Shown here one piece after another: positions 22,233-35,084 of a stretch of 64,000 nucleotides of DNA. The notes under the pieces are model-generated. The model did not search any database, was not told the origin of the DNA, and saw only the letters and a list, made by a program, of their open reading frames with translations. The DNA lies in assembly GCA_963693285.1 (NCBI GenBank), contig OY848917.1:30577245-30641244 (forward strand). Reading direction: 5' to 3'. The position numbers and the translations under genes are program-made. This DNA comes from Xestospongia muta (taxonomy: Eukaryota > Porifera > Demospongiae > Haplosclerida > Petrosiidae). How positions within the stretch are numbered: the stretch's first letter is position 1; each line of letters begins with the position of its first letter.

Positions 22233-25200
22233 ATGAAAGTATGTAATATTTTAATTATACTTTTGGTTTATTGAATGTCTTTCACTTCTAAATACTGTTA
22301 ATACCTTAGATAAATTTTTAAAAGTCTAAACTACCACTTGCTCAATACTGATACAGACAAGAGTATAAATATCAGGTAAAACATGTTTTGTATGTAAAAT
22401 TGGTGACAGTACACATTAAAGTATTTTGTTGGTATTGTGGGTGACTGTACAAGTTGTATTGATTGTATTTAATTACTGGAGTTTCCCCCTGGAATAACTG
22501 CCTACCTTTTTAATTAGAAAACAAACTGTATTTCATTTGATAAAAATATCCTCCAATATTTTAATTGGCAGTATGGAATAGGTCCAAAAAAATTGTTTGC
22601 CAAGTTTAATTTCACCAAAGTTTATTTTATTTTCAATTTTACAGTACTCATTACTCTCTCTCTCTCTCTCTCTCTCTCTCAGATCCTCTTGATGTTCAAA
22701 CTTGTAAACCACACAAGGTTCTTCCATGTTTGTGATCATGTAAAGGTCAAAGGTAGAAGACATAAAGGGAAAGAGTGGACTTGTAGATACAATAGAAAAC
22801 ATCTAACAAAAGGTAATTTGTGGGTGTGGCAACAGTATTTTAAATTTATATATGTTATACACTGCAGTTGAGTTAGATATATGATTAATATAGTGATGGC
22901 CACAGTCCAGAGGTGTATAAATATGTAGCTAATAGGAGGTGTATAACTGACTAATATCATATTAACCAATCAGATTGTTTCATTTCAATTGCCATATTAG
23001 ATACATTATATCTGTTGCTATGGATACACATGTATCAATATTTGTTTATTAGCTTAGCTAACAAAGGAATGTTTACCATTTTGCTTGCAGTAGAAAAAAT
23101 GGACTTTCTTATTTATACTTTTGTTTACAATACACAACAGTACTATTCTACTAGAATGTAACAACTTTATTAGCCCCACCCCCTACTTTGATGCTCAGTT
23201 TAGTATTGTACTGATTAGCTAGAGATTCCAATAACTATTACTTTTTAGTAATAGTTGTTACTTCTAAACAAAAGATTGTTCTCTAAAATTAACCATGGTG
23301 TTTAAGTTTATGGAAAAGTTTTTACTTAGTAAAAGACTTTATCAACAAGAAAATTAACCACTGAAATAGTCTTTTGAGGCTAGCCCCTTTGCTTAGAGGA
23401 AGACCTCATTGCCACCAGCCTACTCAGCATTATTAAGTTCATTTATTAAATCTCAGTCTTTGTTTGTTTCATGAACATTGTTCTGTATACAAACAGTTTT
23501 GAGTTATGTAAATTTTAATATTGCTCACCTATTTATTACTGACCTAAATTCCACAATGTCTGTTATAATAAATTTACTGATTTATAGAAAATAGAATGAT
23601 AAGGTAGCAATTTCTACCAAATTAATTGCCATAACTTTGAAAATCATTGCCTCAGAAAAGAGTGTATTATAGTATGTCCAAGTTGAGAAGGGCCACCCAG
23701 ACATGTAAATAACTTTGTTGTTTTACATACTATCCATATAGGACTTACACCAATTGATTCACTTTGCAAACATGTATTATATATATATAATTTGGCTTTC
23801 TAGTGCTACGAGAAAGTAGCAAAACTATAAACTCCATACATTTTCAATGGCATACCTTTGTCATACTTCAAATTACATACCTTCAATGATTTAATGAGCA
23901 ACATTTTTTACCTTGAGAAGTCAGCTGTGTGGCACATCAAAATAACAACTGTTCTATTATTACTATTATTAGTATAAAAATAATAATCAGGTATTGTCTT
24001 TTGTGATTTAAGGCAGCTATTTAGCCACTGTGGTTCTGAAAAAAACCCTTGTAATAAAGAAGGAAGACTGAGAATGCCTAGAACTATTTGTCATCAGAAC
24101 TACCACATTGATCTGAATCATTAGACTGAGAGTCTGTTTTTTTCTAACACATTAGCATCACTGATAGCCTTGTATACGGAAAACAAAGATCTCTTATTCC
24201 TTCTCCTTAGTAGAGAAGGCCGAACATCATCTCTTTCCCGTTGGTATCTTCACTAACACAAGAGAAAACGTGGTGTGCTCACATGACATTCATGTGAACA
24301 AATAATGAACACAATTAAAATGTACATCAGTGCTTATTGCATATAATAGGTGACCAAATACCTCACCTTACATTCCATGCATAAAACTCCTTTTTTAATA
24401 AAGGGCCCTTCTTAACTCGGATATATTATAGAACTTATACACTTCTCTAGGTGGTGTATAAGTTATTTATTGATCCGAAATGGAGCAATCTGATTGGTCA
24501 ATTAAGGTATGGCACAGTACAAAACAGAATATAATTTTAGTTGATTTTTATCATATTTTGTGTGAATAATTGTAGTAAAAATGGGCTGTTTTGTTGTTGT
24601 TTTCTGTACTAGTTTATTATCACAACTCGCTTTTCTTTTTTCAGCACTGTATATAACCAGCTACAGTTCATTGTATATATTTTGTAGACTCTTAGCTTCC
24701 TTAAATTAAAGAGTTATAAAGTAGTATCATAATGACATTATTTACTGTAGTTATAATAAGGTAAGGTGATTTTGATCAGAAGGATTAATTATTCATCATT
24801 AGGAGATAAGATCATGTTATAAGTCTATAGAGTAACACATCATTACAATGTATTAAGCACCAGTTACAAATAATCATTAATAAGACTTGTGGCTAATATA
24901 AATGTAAGTACCACTAATGATCTTTGTATATGTACATGTTGTTATATAGATCAATAGCAGTAATTGTATCATTTTAATAATTGTTGTATAATTCCTCTTA
25001 CAGTTAACAAACAGTGGATGTTATTATAGTATGGAAAGGGAGCTCTCACTTAACATGGCAAAAAGGTCAGTGTCAAAGAACATGCTGTCCAGTCTATAAA
25101 GACAAGAGTTATGACACTCGACTGTCATCAGGTTAGTCAACTTAGCTATTGAGAATGTACATTCTATTATATATTGTACTATTGTGACCTATTGTTTGGA

Positions 25201-25940
25201 ATACCTAATTGATGTTCAATTTTATTACCTATATTATGTCAGACTCTAATACCACTACACTTGGGACATTGCTGGAGTTAACAAAGACCCACACATTGTA
25301 AGTAAATTAAACCTTACATGTACAATTTACACTAACTGCCTGTATCTGTAACTTGGTCAATATCACTGTACTATTATTATGATATAAACATGTACCACTC
25401 ACTATGTAATAGTTAGTATTAGAACTAGAAAAGATTCCATTAAAAATTTGGAATAGATTAGTCCCTTAGTTTTATTAGAATTATATTCTAATCCTTTTTA
25501 TTGATTTCAATGTTATTTCCAATGTTGTATAATTTTATAATCTATATAGAGTCTGTTACTAAAAGGACTGTGTCATCTGGTCAGTTTGTCATATTTATTT
25601 AAATCTCCTTATTGTTTAGTAGCAGTCTACTCAGAACTTCAGAAAACTAGTGAGTGGAGTATATGATATTAACTGTTCTCTACTTTATAATCTTAATCTA
25701 GTGTGTGTTATAAGAAGGGGTGTGTCATCTGGTGTAAGTGTGATTAAATTAAATGTTCTATTTTCTTATTATTATTACTCACAGGTAGAGTGTATTGTTT
25801 GTGTGGAAAAGAGTAACAAGGTCTAATGATTGGCTGTGATATTCTATTATGTATCATGAAATGGTTCCATTATTGATGTGTTGGAATCAATTGGTCATAA
25901 ACCAAAAAGTGAATGATATTGTCCAAATTGTAGACTATAA
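22233..25940 (+). pseudogene. Decayed multi-exon gene with ING-like PHD finger
   Basis: Phase-consistent exon-like pieces are 22233-22238 (Met-Lys), 22683-22812 (FFHVCDHVKVKGRRHKGKEW), 25015-25131 (VWKGSSHLTWQKGQC) and 25243-25297. A terminal block at 25785-25940 reads VYCLCGKE, then QGLMIGCD, WFHY, CVGI, and finally YCPNCRL. That is the Cys4-His-Cys3 layout of the ING-family PHD finger, a histone H3K4me reader. The PHD block has in-frame stops (after KE, after WFHY, and where the Trp before YCPNC is expected), so it is broken. The protein encoded by the earlier exons is not recognised, and their link to the PHD block is inferred from position and phase. Confidence 0.5.
22657..22680 (+). repeat. 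(CT)n run acting as polypyrimidine tract
   Basis: A CT dinucleotide run directly precedes the AG at 22681-22682 that opens the 22683 exon-like block. A microsatellite therefore forms the pyrimidine tract of this acceptor. Confidence 0.6.
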
Positions 25941-26055
25941 CTTGTAAGAACTTTTGGATTCAATTTTTAAACACTTTTGAGTAAAAATAAAATTTCATTA
26001 AACCATGTAACTACTTGGCTGATCTTGATACTTATATTGCTGTTGTGACTCCAGA

Positions 26056-26125
26056 GCAATTTTGAATGTACTGAGTGATGCAACTCATGATATAGATTAC
26101 TGAGTGATACAACTCATGATATAGG
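26056..26125 (+). repeat. Tandem ~30-bp direct repeat
   Basis: Two adjacent units contain ACTGAGTGATRCAACTCATG and differ by single bases. Confidence 0.7.
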
Positions 26126-26404
26126 TTAATTAGTGACGTAGTGAAGACATTGACCTTCTTTACAGTATATCTGTACGCTCATTCATGCGTAGGAAAAATA
26201 TCTAGTTGCGAGATTTGCGTCTGTTGGCACACTTGCTGTCTGTATAAAGACTTTGATATCTGTACTGTTTGTACCAGAAATTTTAATAGACATTAAATTG
26301 CAATTGCTGCTTTACTATGTTGTTAGCTAGTAAGTGTCCGAACGTGATTCGTCCGATCATACATTTATGTGTAATTTACTCTACCAGTAAGAAGCAGGAT
26401 TTGG

Positions 26405-26650
26405 TATGTACAGTACCAGTGGCTACCAGTAGGACGAAGTACCAGTGGCTACCAGTAGGAACCAATGCACCAGTAGGACGAAGTATATATATATACATAG
26501 TTAGCATGTACACTACCAGTAGCTACAATGTAGTACTATTGGAGACCACTAGTTACATGTACAGTCGGTGGTTACCAGTAGATACCATTGAATACAAGCA
26601 GTTAGTATGTACTAGTAGCTATCTGTGAATACCACTAGCTATCATGTGGT
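26405..26650 (+). repeat. Degenerate TACCAGTAG minisatellite
   Basis: Many copies of a short motif around TACCAGTAG(C)TA, some within a larger unit that includes GGACGAAGTA (near 26430 and 26475). The open frame 26317-26628 across it is a translation of the repeat. Confidence 0.7.
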
Positions 26651-26799
26651 TGTCCCTAACACTGTCCAGTGGATACAACTGTCACATATAGGTAACATTA
26701 GATGAAAAATAATTATTCATTATTTAATTATTATTAATAATTATTTCTCCTACTTCCTGTTTCTTTTGTAAAACTCGAAATTATCATTACAGTCGCCCA

Positions 26800-27134
26800 C
26801 TCTTTGTTATAATTGTTTATAGTGACAAGAGATGAGGTGGGGCGAATATTTAGTGGGCGTGAACAGTAAAGTACTGAGACTACACACACATAGTCTAAAG
26901 ACGCAATCGACCATTCATAGCAGTAGTCAATCTCTGGACGTGAAAAGTACAATTCCAAGACGAGACGAACATAGAGTTTAATATTTCTAGTTTACTGGCA
27001 AAGTTTGTACAGATACGAACGGCTATTAATAGTTGTAGTCAGTTGCAAGAGAGTTCATAGTGAGTTCATTATTCTCATTAATATACTTATAATTCTATTG
27101 TATTAATAAACTGAAATGTTATATTTGTAATCAG
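26800..27134 (+). promoter_or_regulatory. Candidate promoter and non-coding first exon of gene 2
   Basis: From about 26790 to 27020 CpG dinucleotides are visibly denser than in the surroundings (for example GACGCAATCGACC, AGACGAGACGAAC, GATACGAACGGC). The stretch ends at a strong donor, AATCAG/GTAAGT, at 27134/27135. A further spliced 5' untranslated exon could lie near 27575-27674 (acceptor GTGTAG, donor TTT/GTAAGT). The next acceptor, TTTATAG at 28707, precedes the start codon at 28735. This is inference from composition and splice signals only. Confidence 0.35.
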
Positions 27135-28734
27135 GTAAGTCCTATACATCAGGTAAACTAGTTTAATAATAGTACTTCCTATACCACACTATAAGGTAGT
27201 CTATCTGGTTATATCCTTGATTTACTGTGTTAATATATTGATATAACTAGTGTTATCATATATAGTAGAACAGTCACTTGTTAGTTATTGAAGACAGATA
27301 AATCATAGAGGTCTTGTACCAAAGCAAGGAATATTTATTGTGACATACCCACATCTACCATGATAGTAGTCTCTTCCTCATCACTTCTTTTACTTACATT
27401 GATATCAGCTACCAATGTTTATAGTATATATCATAGATATAATAATAATATTAAATATATCTATTATTGTTAACATCAACAATATTATACTAGTTATATA
27501 ACTGTTATTATTATATCAAATATACTTATATTATTTAGTAATAAAACTAATTACATAGTTACTTTGTGTAGGTTATAATCTAATGAACTAGAATAGTAAG
27601 TGGAAGTATTGTCTTGTTACAAGTGTACCAGATCAAGAGCTATCAGCTTTATTACTTGCTGGGAACATATCTTTGTAAGTTATAAATTAATAAACTGACA
27701 GTACATATATATATACTTTAAAAGATAACATATATTGTCAAATATAATCACCATTGAGTCACTATTAATTTATATTGCTTTAGAGTTAGGTTACAGTATG
27801 TGCTACTATAATGTTAATAAGATCATCACTAACATTGGTTATATTCACTTGTCATAAACAGTGAGACATGTTATATAGAGATACATAATTATAATACACC
27901 ATGTCTACCCAGTCCAATATCTAATAATCTGTACTAGACCTTTATTTACATTATAAGAGTATCTCCTTTATTTAATACTTTATATGTAGTAATGTACTGG
28001 TCTATGTAATGATGTATGTAACAAGGGGTGGAACTATGAATTCAAATTTATATATACAAGTATTCATAGACGGCTGAGGGTGGGAGCGAAGGGGCTAATG
28101 CCCCCCAACTTTTATAAAGAGGGAGCAGAGACCCCCAACTTTTACATAGAGTAATAAGTGTTCTTTGCCACTTGTGTTAAACATTAGAATTACCCATTGT
28201 TAAAAGTGTTAAATATTTTGGTATATTTTAATTCTCATTTTAAAAATGTTTACTTTTGCAAGTGACTATGGGATGTGATCTGTGTCAAAATTGTTAAGTC
28301 CAACATGCCTATATTTATGCATAACAAGAATGCCAACTTATCTCTGTTAAGCACCCCATAAGTGACACTGTGTACAAAATATGTTCAACGCCCTAACATT
28401 TTTGAGCTTACTCCACCTATGGTATCCACTGATAACCTGATAACTAGTATTATCATATGTAGTAGAACAGTCATTTGTTATATATAAGTATCCACTGCTA
28501 TGAATATTATTATATTATTATTCAACTGATGACATAAAGAATGATAAGTGATGATGTTATGTTATCACTATTTGTAATATGTCATTGTACTAGTATAGTT
28601 ATTATATTAATAGTTATTATAATTACTACTAATATATTTACATGTAGTAGTAGTTGACATAGTTAGTATACTACCACTTTACTATAATATTATCACTTTG
28701 TTTATAGGTCATTATAATATAGTACATTTTGAAC

Positions 28735-28749
28735 ATGTCATCACAACTA
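28735..28749 (+). CDS. Gene 2, first coding exon (15 nt)
   Basis: The exon reads ATG TCA TCA CAA CTA and then GTAAGT, giving MSSQL. Phase 0 joins it to the 29669 exon, so the protein would start MSSQLNRELYFAAYNG, a natural N-terminus for an ankyrin protein. The start is chosen because it is the only ATG close to a good donor in the right phase after a TTTATAG acceptor (28707). The stretch upstream in the same exon would be 5' untranslated. Confidence 0.65.
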
Positions 28750-29668
28750 GTAAGTCAATAATCATTCTATCACTATATTGTATGTTGTATAAAAATCTCT
28801 AAATTAACTTTTACTGCCAAATTTTAAAGACCAGATTGAGGAATTGCTTCAACGAAACATTTTAGATAAAATTATAGAACATTGCCTTGATATAATTTGG
28901 TATTTAGTATTAAATTTGTTAAGACTGTAATCAATGTTACTAGAGAAAAGTAAATCTATCAATGTAATCACATTCAGAGAGGATTGAAGTAACTTTGGAG
29001 TAGTCCTTATGTGACAAATAGGCTGTGTCCATATATGAAGACCATACTTTCACTAGTTTACTCTCTAGCCTATCCTTGTACTGTTAGAATTAGTGAAAAT
29101 TAGCAAAATTAGTGAGTTATGTTCATAAAATATAATGGACAAATTTAGAAAGCTATTTTTTGTCAAAATGCTTCTAAAATATTTATTGTTTTGAAATTCG
29201 ATCACTAAATGTTAAGAGAGTTTACAGTATGTCTTCAATGTTTTATTTACATCTATAACTCAGTAGTTATGATGTCATACTATTTTAAATCTAATCTCAT
29301 TTTATCTAATAAAATATGTTATGATCACTTACTAATGATGTAAGAACATTAACAATGTAGATGAATTACCACTAGTCATGTTAAAAACCTGTGTCTATAG
29401 GTCCATAGTTAGTTATATATTAAACTGATCCATATCTCTCATACACTAAATATATATGATAGATAGTAAAGTATGGACTACTACAATACTAATAACCACT
29501 TAGATATTTAATACCTGATTGATCATGTTATTAACATGTACTCTATACATGTATATATCAGTGTTATTATATAATGTCTACCTAGTAGTGTTATAGTTAT
29601 AACAGTTGATATGTATACTGACTATATACTACAATACATAATATATGTGATCACTATCTTTATAATAG

Positions 29669-29767
29669 AATAGAGAGTTATACTTCGCAGCTTATAATGG
29701 AGATCTTAGTGGTATAAAGAAAGCTTTAGAAAAAGGAGCAGATCCTAACTTTCATAATCCTCAATTT
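29669..29767 (+). CDS. Gene 2, ankyrin exon 1 (99 nt)
   Basis: Exactly 33 codons between acceptor TATAATAG and donor TTT/GTAAGT, phase 0 at both ends. It reads LYFAAYNGDLSGIKKALEKG then ADPNFHN, a typical N-terminal capping ankyrin repeat with the A-x-x-G-D-L turn. One repeat per symmetrical exon is the pattern of the next two exons as well. Confidence 0.85.
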
Positions 29768-31269
29768 GTAAGTTAATCATCTCATTATATCATAATAGAT
29801 AATACATAATAGTGACACATACACAGATATCATTGACATAATGTAGATATCAGTATATATTTAGTGAACTAATATCAATTGAATTATTAACACAATCCTA
29901 ACAGAGTTACTATCAAATTGTCAATAGATATATTACACACAAGATAGTGTGTTATATTGATGTAGTACATTAAACACATTGACACTTATTTTATTGTTAT
30001 GTTAAAATAATAAAGAACTTAACATTTACCACAGAATGTTGATAGGTGTGGCTAATTAGCATTTATCATGTCTCTCAACAGTTGTTAGTCTTTTAGATAT
30101 AGTTTTAAAACAAATAAGGACATTATATTGTTCTGAATGTTACTAATATCACATGTATATTATCAACAAGTATACCTTTAAGTGTCTAGTTATTGTCAGA
30201 ATTATATGACAAAGAGCTTGTAATGAAAATGTTAGATTTTTTACTTCTTGGTATATGAAGTATGTTAGGTAGTAGTAATATAATTTTTGAACCTTATGGA
30301 ATGTGTACACTATTGTTCACTTTCATTGTTTTATTGTTGTATATGATAATTAAAAGTAAGAAATAAAATCAAACTACACATATTAATTGTCAAAGGATGT
30401 TGAATAAAGATTTAGTAAAATTACAAAGCTCCATTAACCATAGTCATAATACTTGACTAACCATCAATAACAAACTAACTGATCAGGTTATAGTAGTGAC
30501 TAAGTAGTTAGTAATGTCTTACCTTTGAGCACTCATTAATATAGATGAACATGAAAGGTTCTTTAGGTTTCCAAACATGCTACATTAGCAGACAATAACA
30601 GTCTTAAACAACTTACAGGACAAGTAAATACTTGTCTGCTCATTTTACAGTCACATCCACTATATTTATGTATTTACCAAATTAAAAACTCATTAATATA
30701 TTGAACTGGCTTTTTCAAATTTAAGGTCGTCAATATTTCCTACTATACTGTAGTTTGGTAGTTTACATGTTGACAGACAGACTGATTGAATTGACCTACA
30801 TAATGTGACAAGTATTATTAAGATGGTTGTGTGGTGGAAGTAAGAAAACATAAGATTACCTGATAATGAACATTAATAAATTAATAAATGAACGGAGATT
30901 AGAGCAATCTACTGGATTGTCTTAAGGTACATTTTGTTCAGCTCTAATAGTAAGAACAGGTTGAAACTTTCGAATAACCCTGCCCAATATGTTTATGAAT
31001 AATCATAAGAAATATTTTTTAAAGTGATCTCTTTTTCCATAGAATTTTAACATTATGATATTTCAGAAACAATAGCAATTATCCCAGTACAGTGAAGACT
31101 TTATAAGATTTTAGATCTAATATCAAACTCTGAGTATTGATTACATCATCACCTTAACTCTTGTTATAAAGTCCATGTCCAAAGTCCATACTTTACAGAG
31201 ATATGTCCAGTAGTACCAAAACATGTACTTGGTTTTCATGTACAATTGATAGCATACATAGTAACACTG

Positions 31270-32100
31270 TGACACATGGACATACATGACATTATATCCA
31301 TGTACATTACCATGGTAACCATGGATTACAATACAATGTATCCATTGGGTGGTGGTAACTGTGTACTTAACTACATGGATACATTGTATTCATGTACATA
31401 CCATGGTAACCATGGTAATTACTGTATCATAGTAATAATGACTAGTTATGACCATAATGATGACTGAAATGACAATACTATGACAAATTGTGTTACGTAA
31501 TTATGTATCTATGTAATTTGTCATTTTATTTTTGGACTCTGTTATAGTATAAGTTTACTTATTAATAGTTTTAATCCTTTCTTCTGTTGTGGAGATCACA
31601 AAGACAAAGGATAAAGAGGAGAAAATGAGCCTTGTTCATTAATGTTGGGTATATTCATGTACCCAGTCTTAATGAAACTACATAGACCCATGTACTCCAC
31701 ATAACTTTAACATTTTATCTTAATCATTATCTAAGAAATAAATAAAATGTCATTTTAATAAGTACACTTCGTGTAAACAGTAAAGGTTTGATACAGTACA
31801 CTATAGTTTCATAGCATACCATCAAGTACCTAGTGGTATAGCTACTTCAAATCCATAGATAGATAATGTGTATTGATCACATACATACATGTACAATGTA
31901 TTAATTACAGGATAAAAGGTACATGTCATGTTTATTATGTCATCCATAGATACAATGTATCTATTGAAGTAGTTAAACCACTAGGGACATCTTGTATAAG
32001 TAATTATACCACAAGATACATGATAAAATGTATATGTATACCAAGTTATCTATTGATCTATGGAAGTAGCTATACCACTAGGTCCATGTTGACATAGGTT
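31270..32100. repeat. Cluster of short inverted repeats
   Basis: ACCATGGTAACCATGG occurs at ~31309-31324 and ~31400-31416. The blocks between them are inverted (ACAATGTATCC versus GGATACATTGT). Further on, CCTAGTGGTATAGCTACTTC (31831-31850) recurs inverted near 32063-32083 (GAAGTAGCTATACCACTAGG) and in diverged form at 31965-31985. The pattern suggests nested foldback elements; no coding sequence. Confidence 0.55.
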
Positions 32101-32744
32101 ACATGAGAGATAGAAGCTATGTGTGTACCATGTCATCGATGGACAAGTTGGAAGTAGCTATACCATGATGGGATGCCATATGTTTACAAGACGTGTGTAT
32201 ATGTAATGACATGTGTATCCATACACAACCATACTGTGTATCATTGGATTGTAAAGGGACATTATATCTAACCTGTGTTACTACTGGATATGTATGACTT
32301 TACAACATATAGTTAATGTTTAGGGTTTTAGGGGTGGGGATCAGTTTAATATATAATAAAGTATAAATTTCTTGCCTGACCTATAGACACTACTGTGATA
32401 TCAATTATATTAGGAATATTGAGAAAGAGCTGGCTTGAGGTCCTGGAATATATCAGATACAGGCTGGGGCCTATACTTGTATAATCTGTATATATTAGTC
32501 CATTATACTTATAGCCATCTCTAATGTATTAAAATTGTTTCTTATACTCAAGCCTACATATCTAATTCATACAAGACTTGGACTATGTTAGGTTTATACA
32601 TCTAGTATAACCACATATGAGTATAACATTTAAAATACATAGTTACCTAATTAGTCATGTTATGTTTACTATTATTATAGACTATATATGTTTTATAGTT
32701 TAAAGTTTAGATAACATATCTATATCTTTTAGTGATGATTATTA

Positions 32745-33290
32745 ACCCTTGCCAGTCACTGTATGGTTGAGGGTTATAGTACATGTCATATATGTGTGTA
32801 TGTGTGTATGTCTTTTTCAAAAGTACAGGCAATATGTCAGAGGTTATCACTACTAAACATTACTGTGTGTATATTATGTAACTTTCTACATTTTAACATG
32901 GGAAATTTCCTAAAAATAATTCATTCTCAAGTTATGGCAATTTACTTACTTGATTCTGATGTGATGTTTGTGTCTACTCCTACTTGAGGAATAATAATTA
33001 TAATAATAATTATTATTATGATCATGTGATCATTAACTGACATGTGTTAGACACTTGTTACAAATACTTTGTAGCTTAGCAAAAAGAGCCTTAAGAACCA
33101 TTATAACTTTGTTGATGTCACACTCATCATTATAGTCCAACATTACCATACCTATAGTTTTTGAAATACAGCATTATAATTATAATCAATATGTTCTTAG
33201 TGCTAGTATGACAAATTAATATTTCTATAATTTACCTACTACTGCAGTGAGGGTTCTGTACTTTAGTGCTTTTTATTAGTCTAGAAATAA
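32745..33290. repeat. Dispersed repeat copy (pairs with 19995-20700)
   Basis: Shares TTAACCCTTG at its start, AAGTTATGGCAA near its middle (~32932-32943), and GGGTTCTGTACTTTAGTGCT (33250-33269) with the FLYWCH-MULE left end at ~3510-3535. An A/T palindromic patch (33000-33020) lies inside it. Probably a non-coding transposon fragment. Confidence 0.5.
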
Positions 33291-33760
33291 CAAGTTTACA
33301 ATTCCTTTTTCCACATTATTATTGGAAAAAGTCCAGTCCATTGTTACTAGACTTCCTACATATTAGTAGTATACTATATTAACAATGTGATATAATCATA
33401 TACTGAAGTATTAACACACAATAGCTCTATAATCATATTTTGTGTAAACATAAACAAACCAGTCAATTGTTAGTTACAATTGAACTGAATACTGTGTTGA
33501 ATCTAAGATCATCTCTATAAACTCTTATATAGTCACATTGTCTCAGATAGAGTTCAGTTAATGTTATATATATGAAGTAATGTACTATCATGATATGTCT
33601 TGTATTAAGTATTAATGTACTGTTCTTTTGTTATCAACTAACTTTGTAGTCTCAGTTATGATATCACATTAGCTATATGATTAATGGATTATTGTCATGT
33701 GTAAAATATAGCAGTAATTGAGTAGTAAGTAAATAACATTATCTTCTATTATTAATTTAG

Positions 33761-33859
33761 AGCCAAGAAACTCCACTTCACACAGCAGCTAGTGAGGGAC
33801 GGTCAACTGTTATACCAGCCTTACTAGAGGCTGGTGCAGACCCAAACTCAACTGATGAG
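33761..33859 (+). CDS. Gene 2, ankyrin exon 2 (99 nt)
   Basis: 33 codons between ATTTAG and GAG/GTAAGT, phase 0. It reads QETPLHTAASEGRSTVIPAL then LEAGADPNSTDE, a canonical ankyrin repeat with TPLHxAAxxG and GADPN. It joins directly to the previous repeat and, across a 20.8-kb intron, to the repeat at 54649. Confidence 0.92.
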
Positions 33860-35084
33860 GTAAGTATTAGATAGTAATGAATACTGTTTTACTGGATTAT
33901 ATAATGTTATATAAAACAGTTAATTAAGTAATAGATCTGTATATTTAGTTATTATAATCATGATGATTACTTTTGGTTTCACTCTAAACACTTTGTATAA
34001 ATTTAATAACTCCACCCCCTCCATGATTAAGTTATAACATGTACACTTGACTTTAGTACCTTCTCTTATATTGTGGATAGTCTCTATTTATCTCTTTATG
34101 TACAAGAAACTTTTAAAACATCATTCATTGAACATAGCCATGTACGGAAAACATTTAGAAATGGTCTTAAAAGCAGCTATGTCAATGGTATCTGCATTTT
34201 GTTATGTTTCTTTGTTGAAGTGTCTTACCAAGTCAGGAGTTAGAGAAAAGGATTCTCTTTTTGTCTAAAAAATTTAGAGGGTGTACTGCAAGTCCTCAAA
34301 CGATGTTAAAGTGAAGTGTTTTGAGCTCAGGTATTATTTAACTATGAGCTCACCCACACAATCTAGTATTATTTTAACCACAAAATAAACACAAATTACA
34401 AATAAACATTAGATAAACAAGTGACAACATAAAAGCTATTTTACTTATAAAACAGAAATGGCCAGAGGAAACAAATATATTGGAGCAGAAGTACTTGATA
34501 TGATCACATGATATGTACAATGATGAGCACTGTGAGGCTTGAAGTGATGATGTCTGGGATGACAGAGAATGTAATCATGAGGATTATAGAATGTGAATGA
34601 TAATGATAGAGAATGTGATGATGAGGATTTTAGGCAGGTCACATAATCCAGAACATAGGCACATCAATTACTCTTGTTAACAAAGCATTTATTTTACCAT
34701 ATCCAATCTCCTGAATTTTCATTAGCTAATTTTCAAGAATCTAGGTAAATAAAAATACACTAACACAACAACAATAATTATGAGTTTCTATGTTTAGCAC
34801 TACATCTACTGATACACTTCAAACAACATGGTAAATAAAATGTAACAGAAATGTATACAACAGAATTTTTTACATTCCCAGTCAAATGCTACTAGATTTC
34901 AAACGGACAGATGATTTAGAACCAATATTCATAGAGCCTTTTACACAAACAGTTGGTCAAATTGTTACTATGTCTTCAGCTCTAGATATTTTAAACTCTC
35001 CTTTATGACAAGTCTAATGGAAAAACACACATCAAAAAATTACTATAAAAATACACAATATTCAATAATTATTAATAAATGGAA
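33860..35084. other. Start of gene 2 intron 3, no gene recognised
   Basis: A + strand open frame at 34047-34268 (with HHSLNIAMYGKHLEMVLKAA) is not low-complexity but matches no family I know. The rest is AT-rich. This stretch could hold the LTR of the neighbouring Ty3/gypsy relic, but no paired LTR was identified. Confidence 0.4.

Larger units (their letters stand above)
29768..33760 (+). other. Gene 2 intron 2, AT-rich with repeats
   Basis: This 3993-bp intron contains the inverted-repeat cluster at about 31270-32100 and the dispersed repeat at 32745-33290. No coding region is supported; open frames at 31276, 31873 and 32763 are translations of those repeats. Confidence 0.7.

Noticed and set aside
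26317..26628. 103-codon open frame
   Set aside because: It lies on the TACCAGTAG minisatellite; the sequence is repetitive and unlike a protein.
34047..34268. Open frame with HHSLNIAMYGKHLEMVL as a possible gene
   Set aside because: No recognised domain, no paired splice sites in phase with gene 2, and the flank is transposon-rich; left as unassigned.
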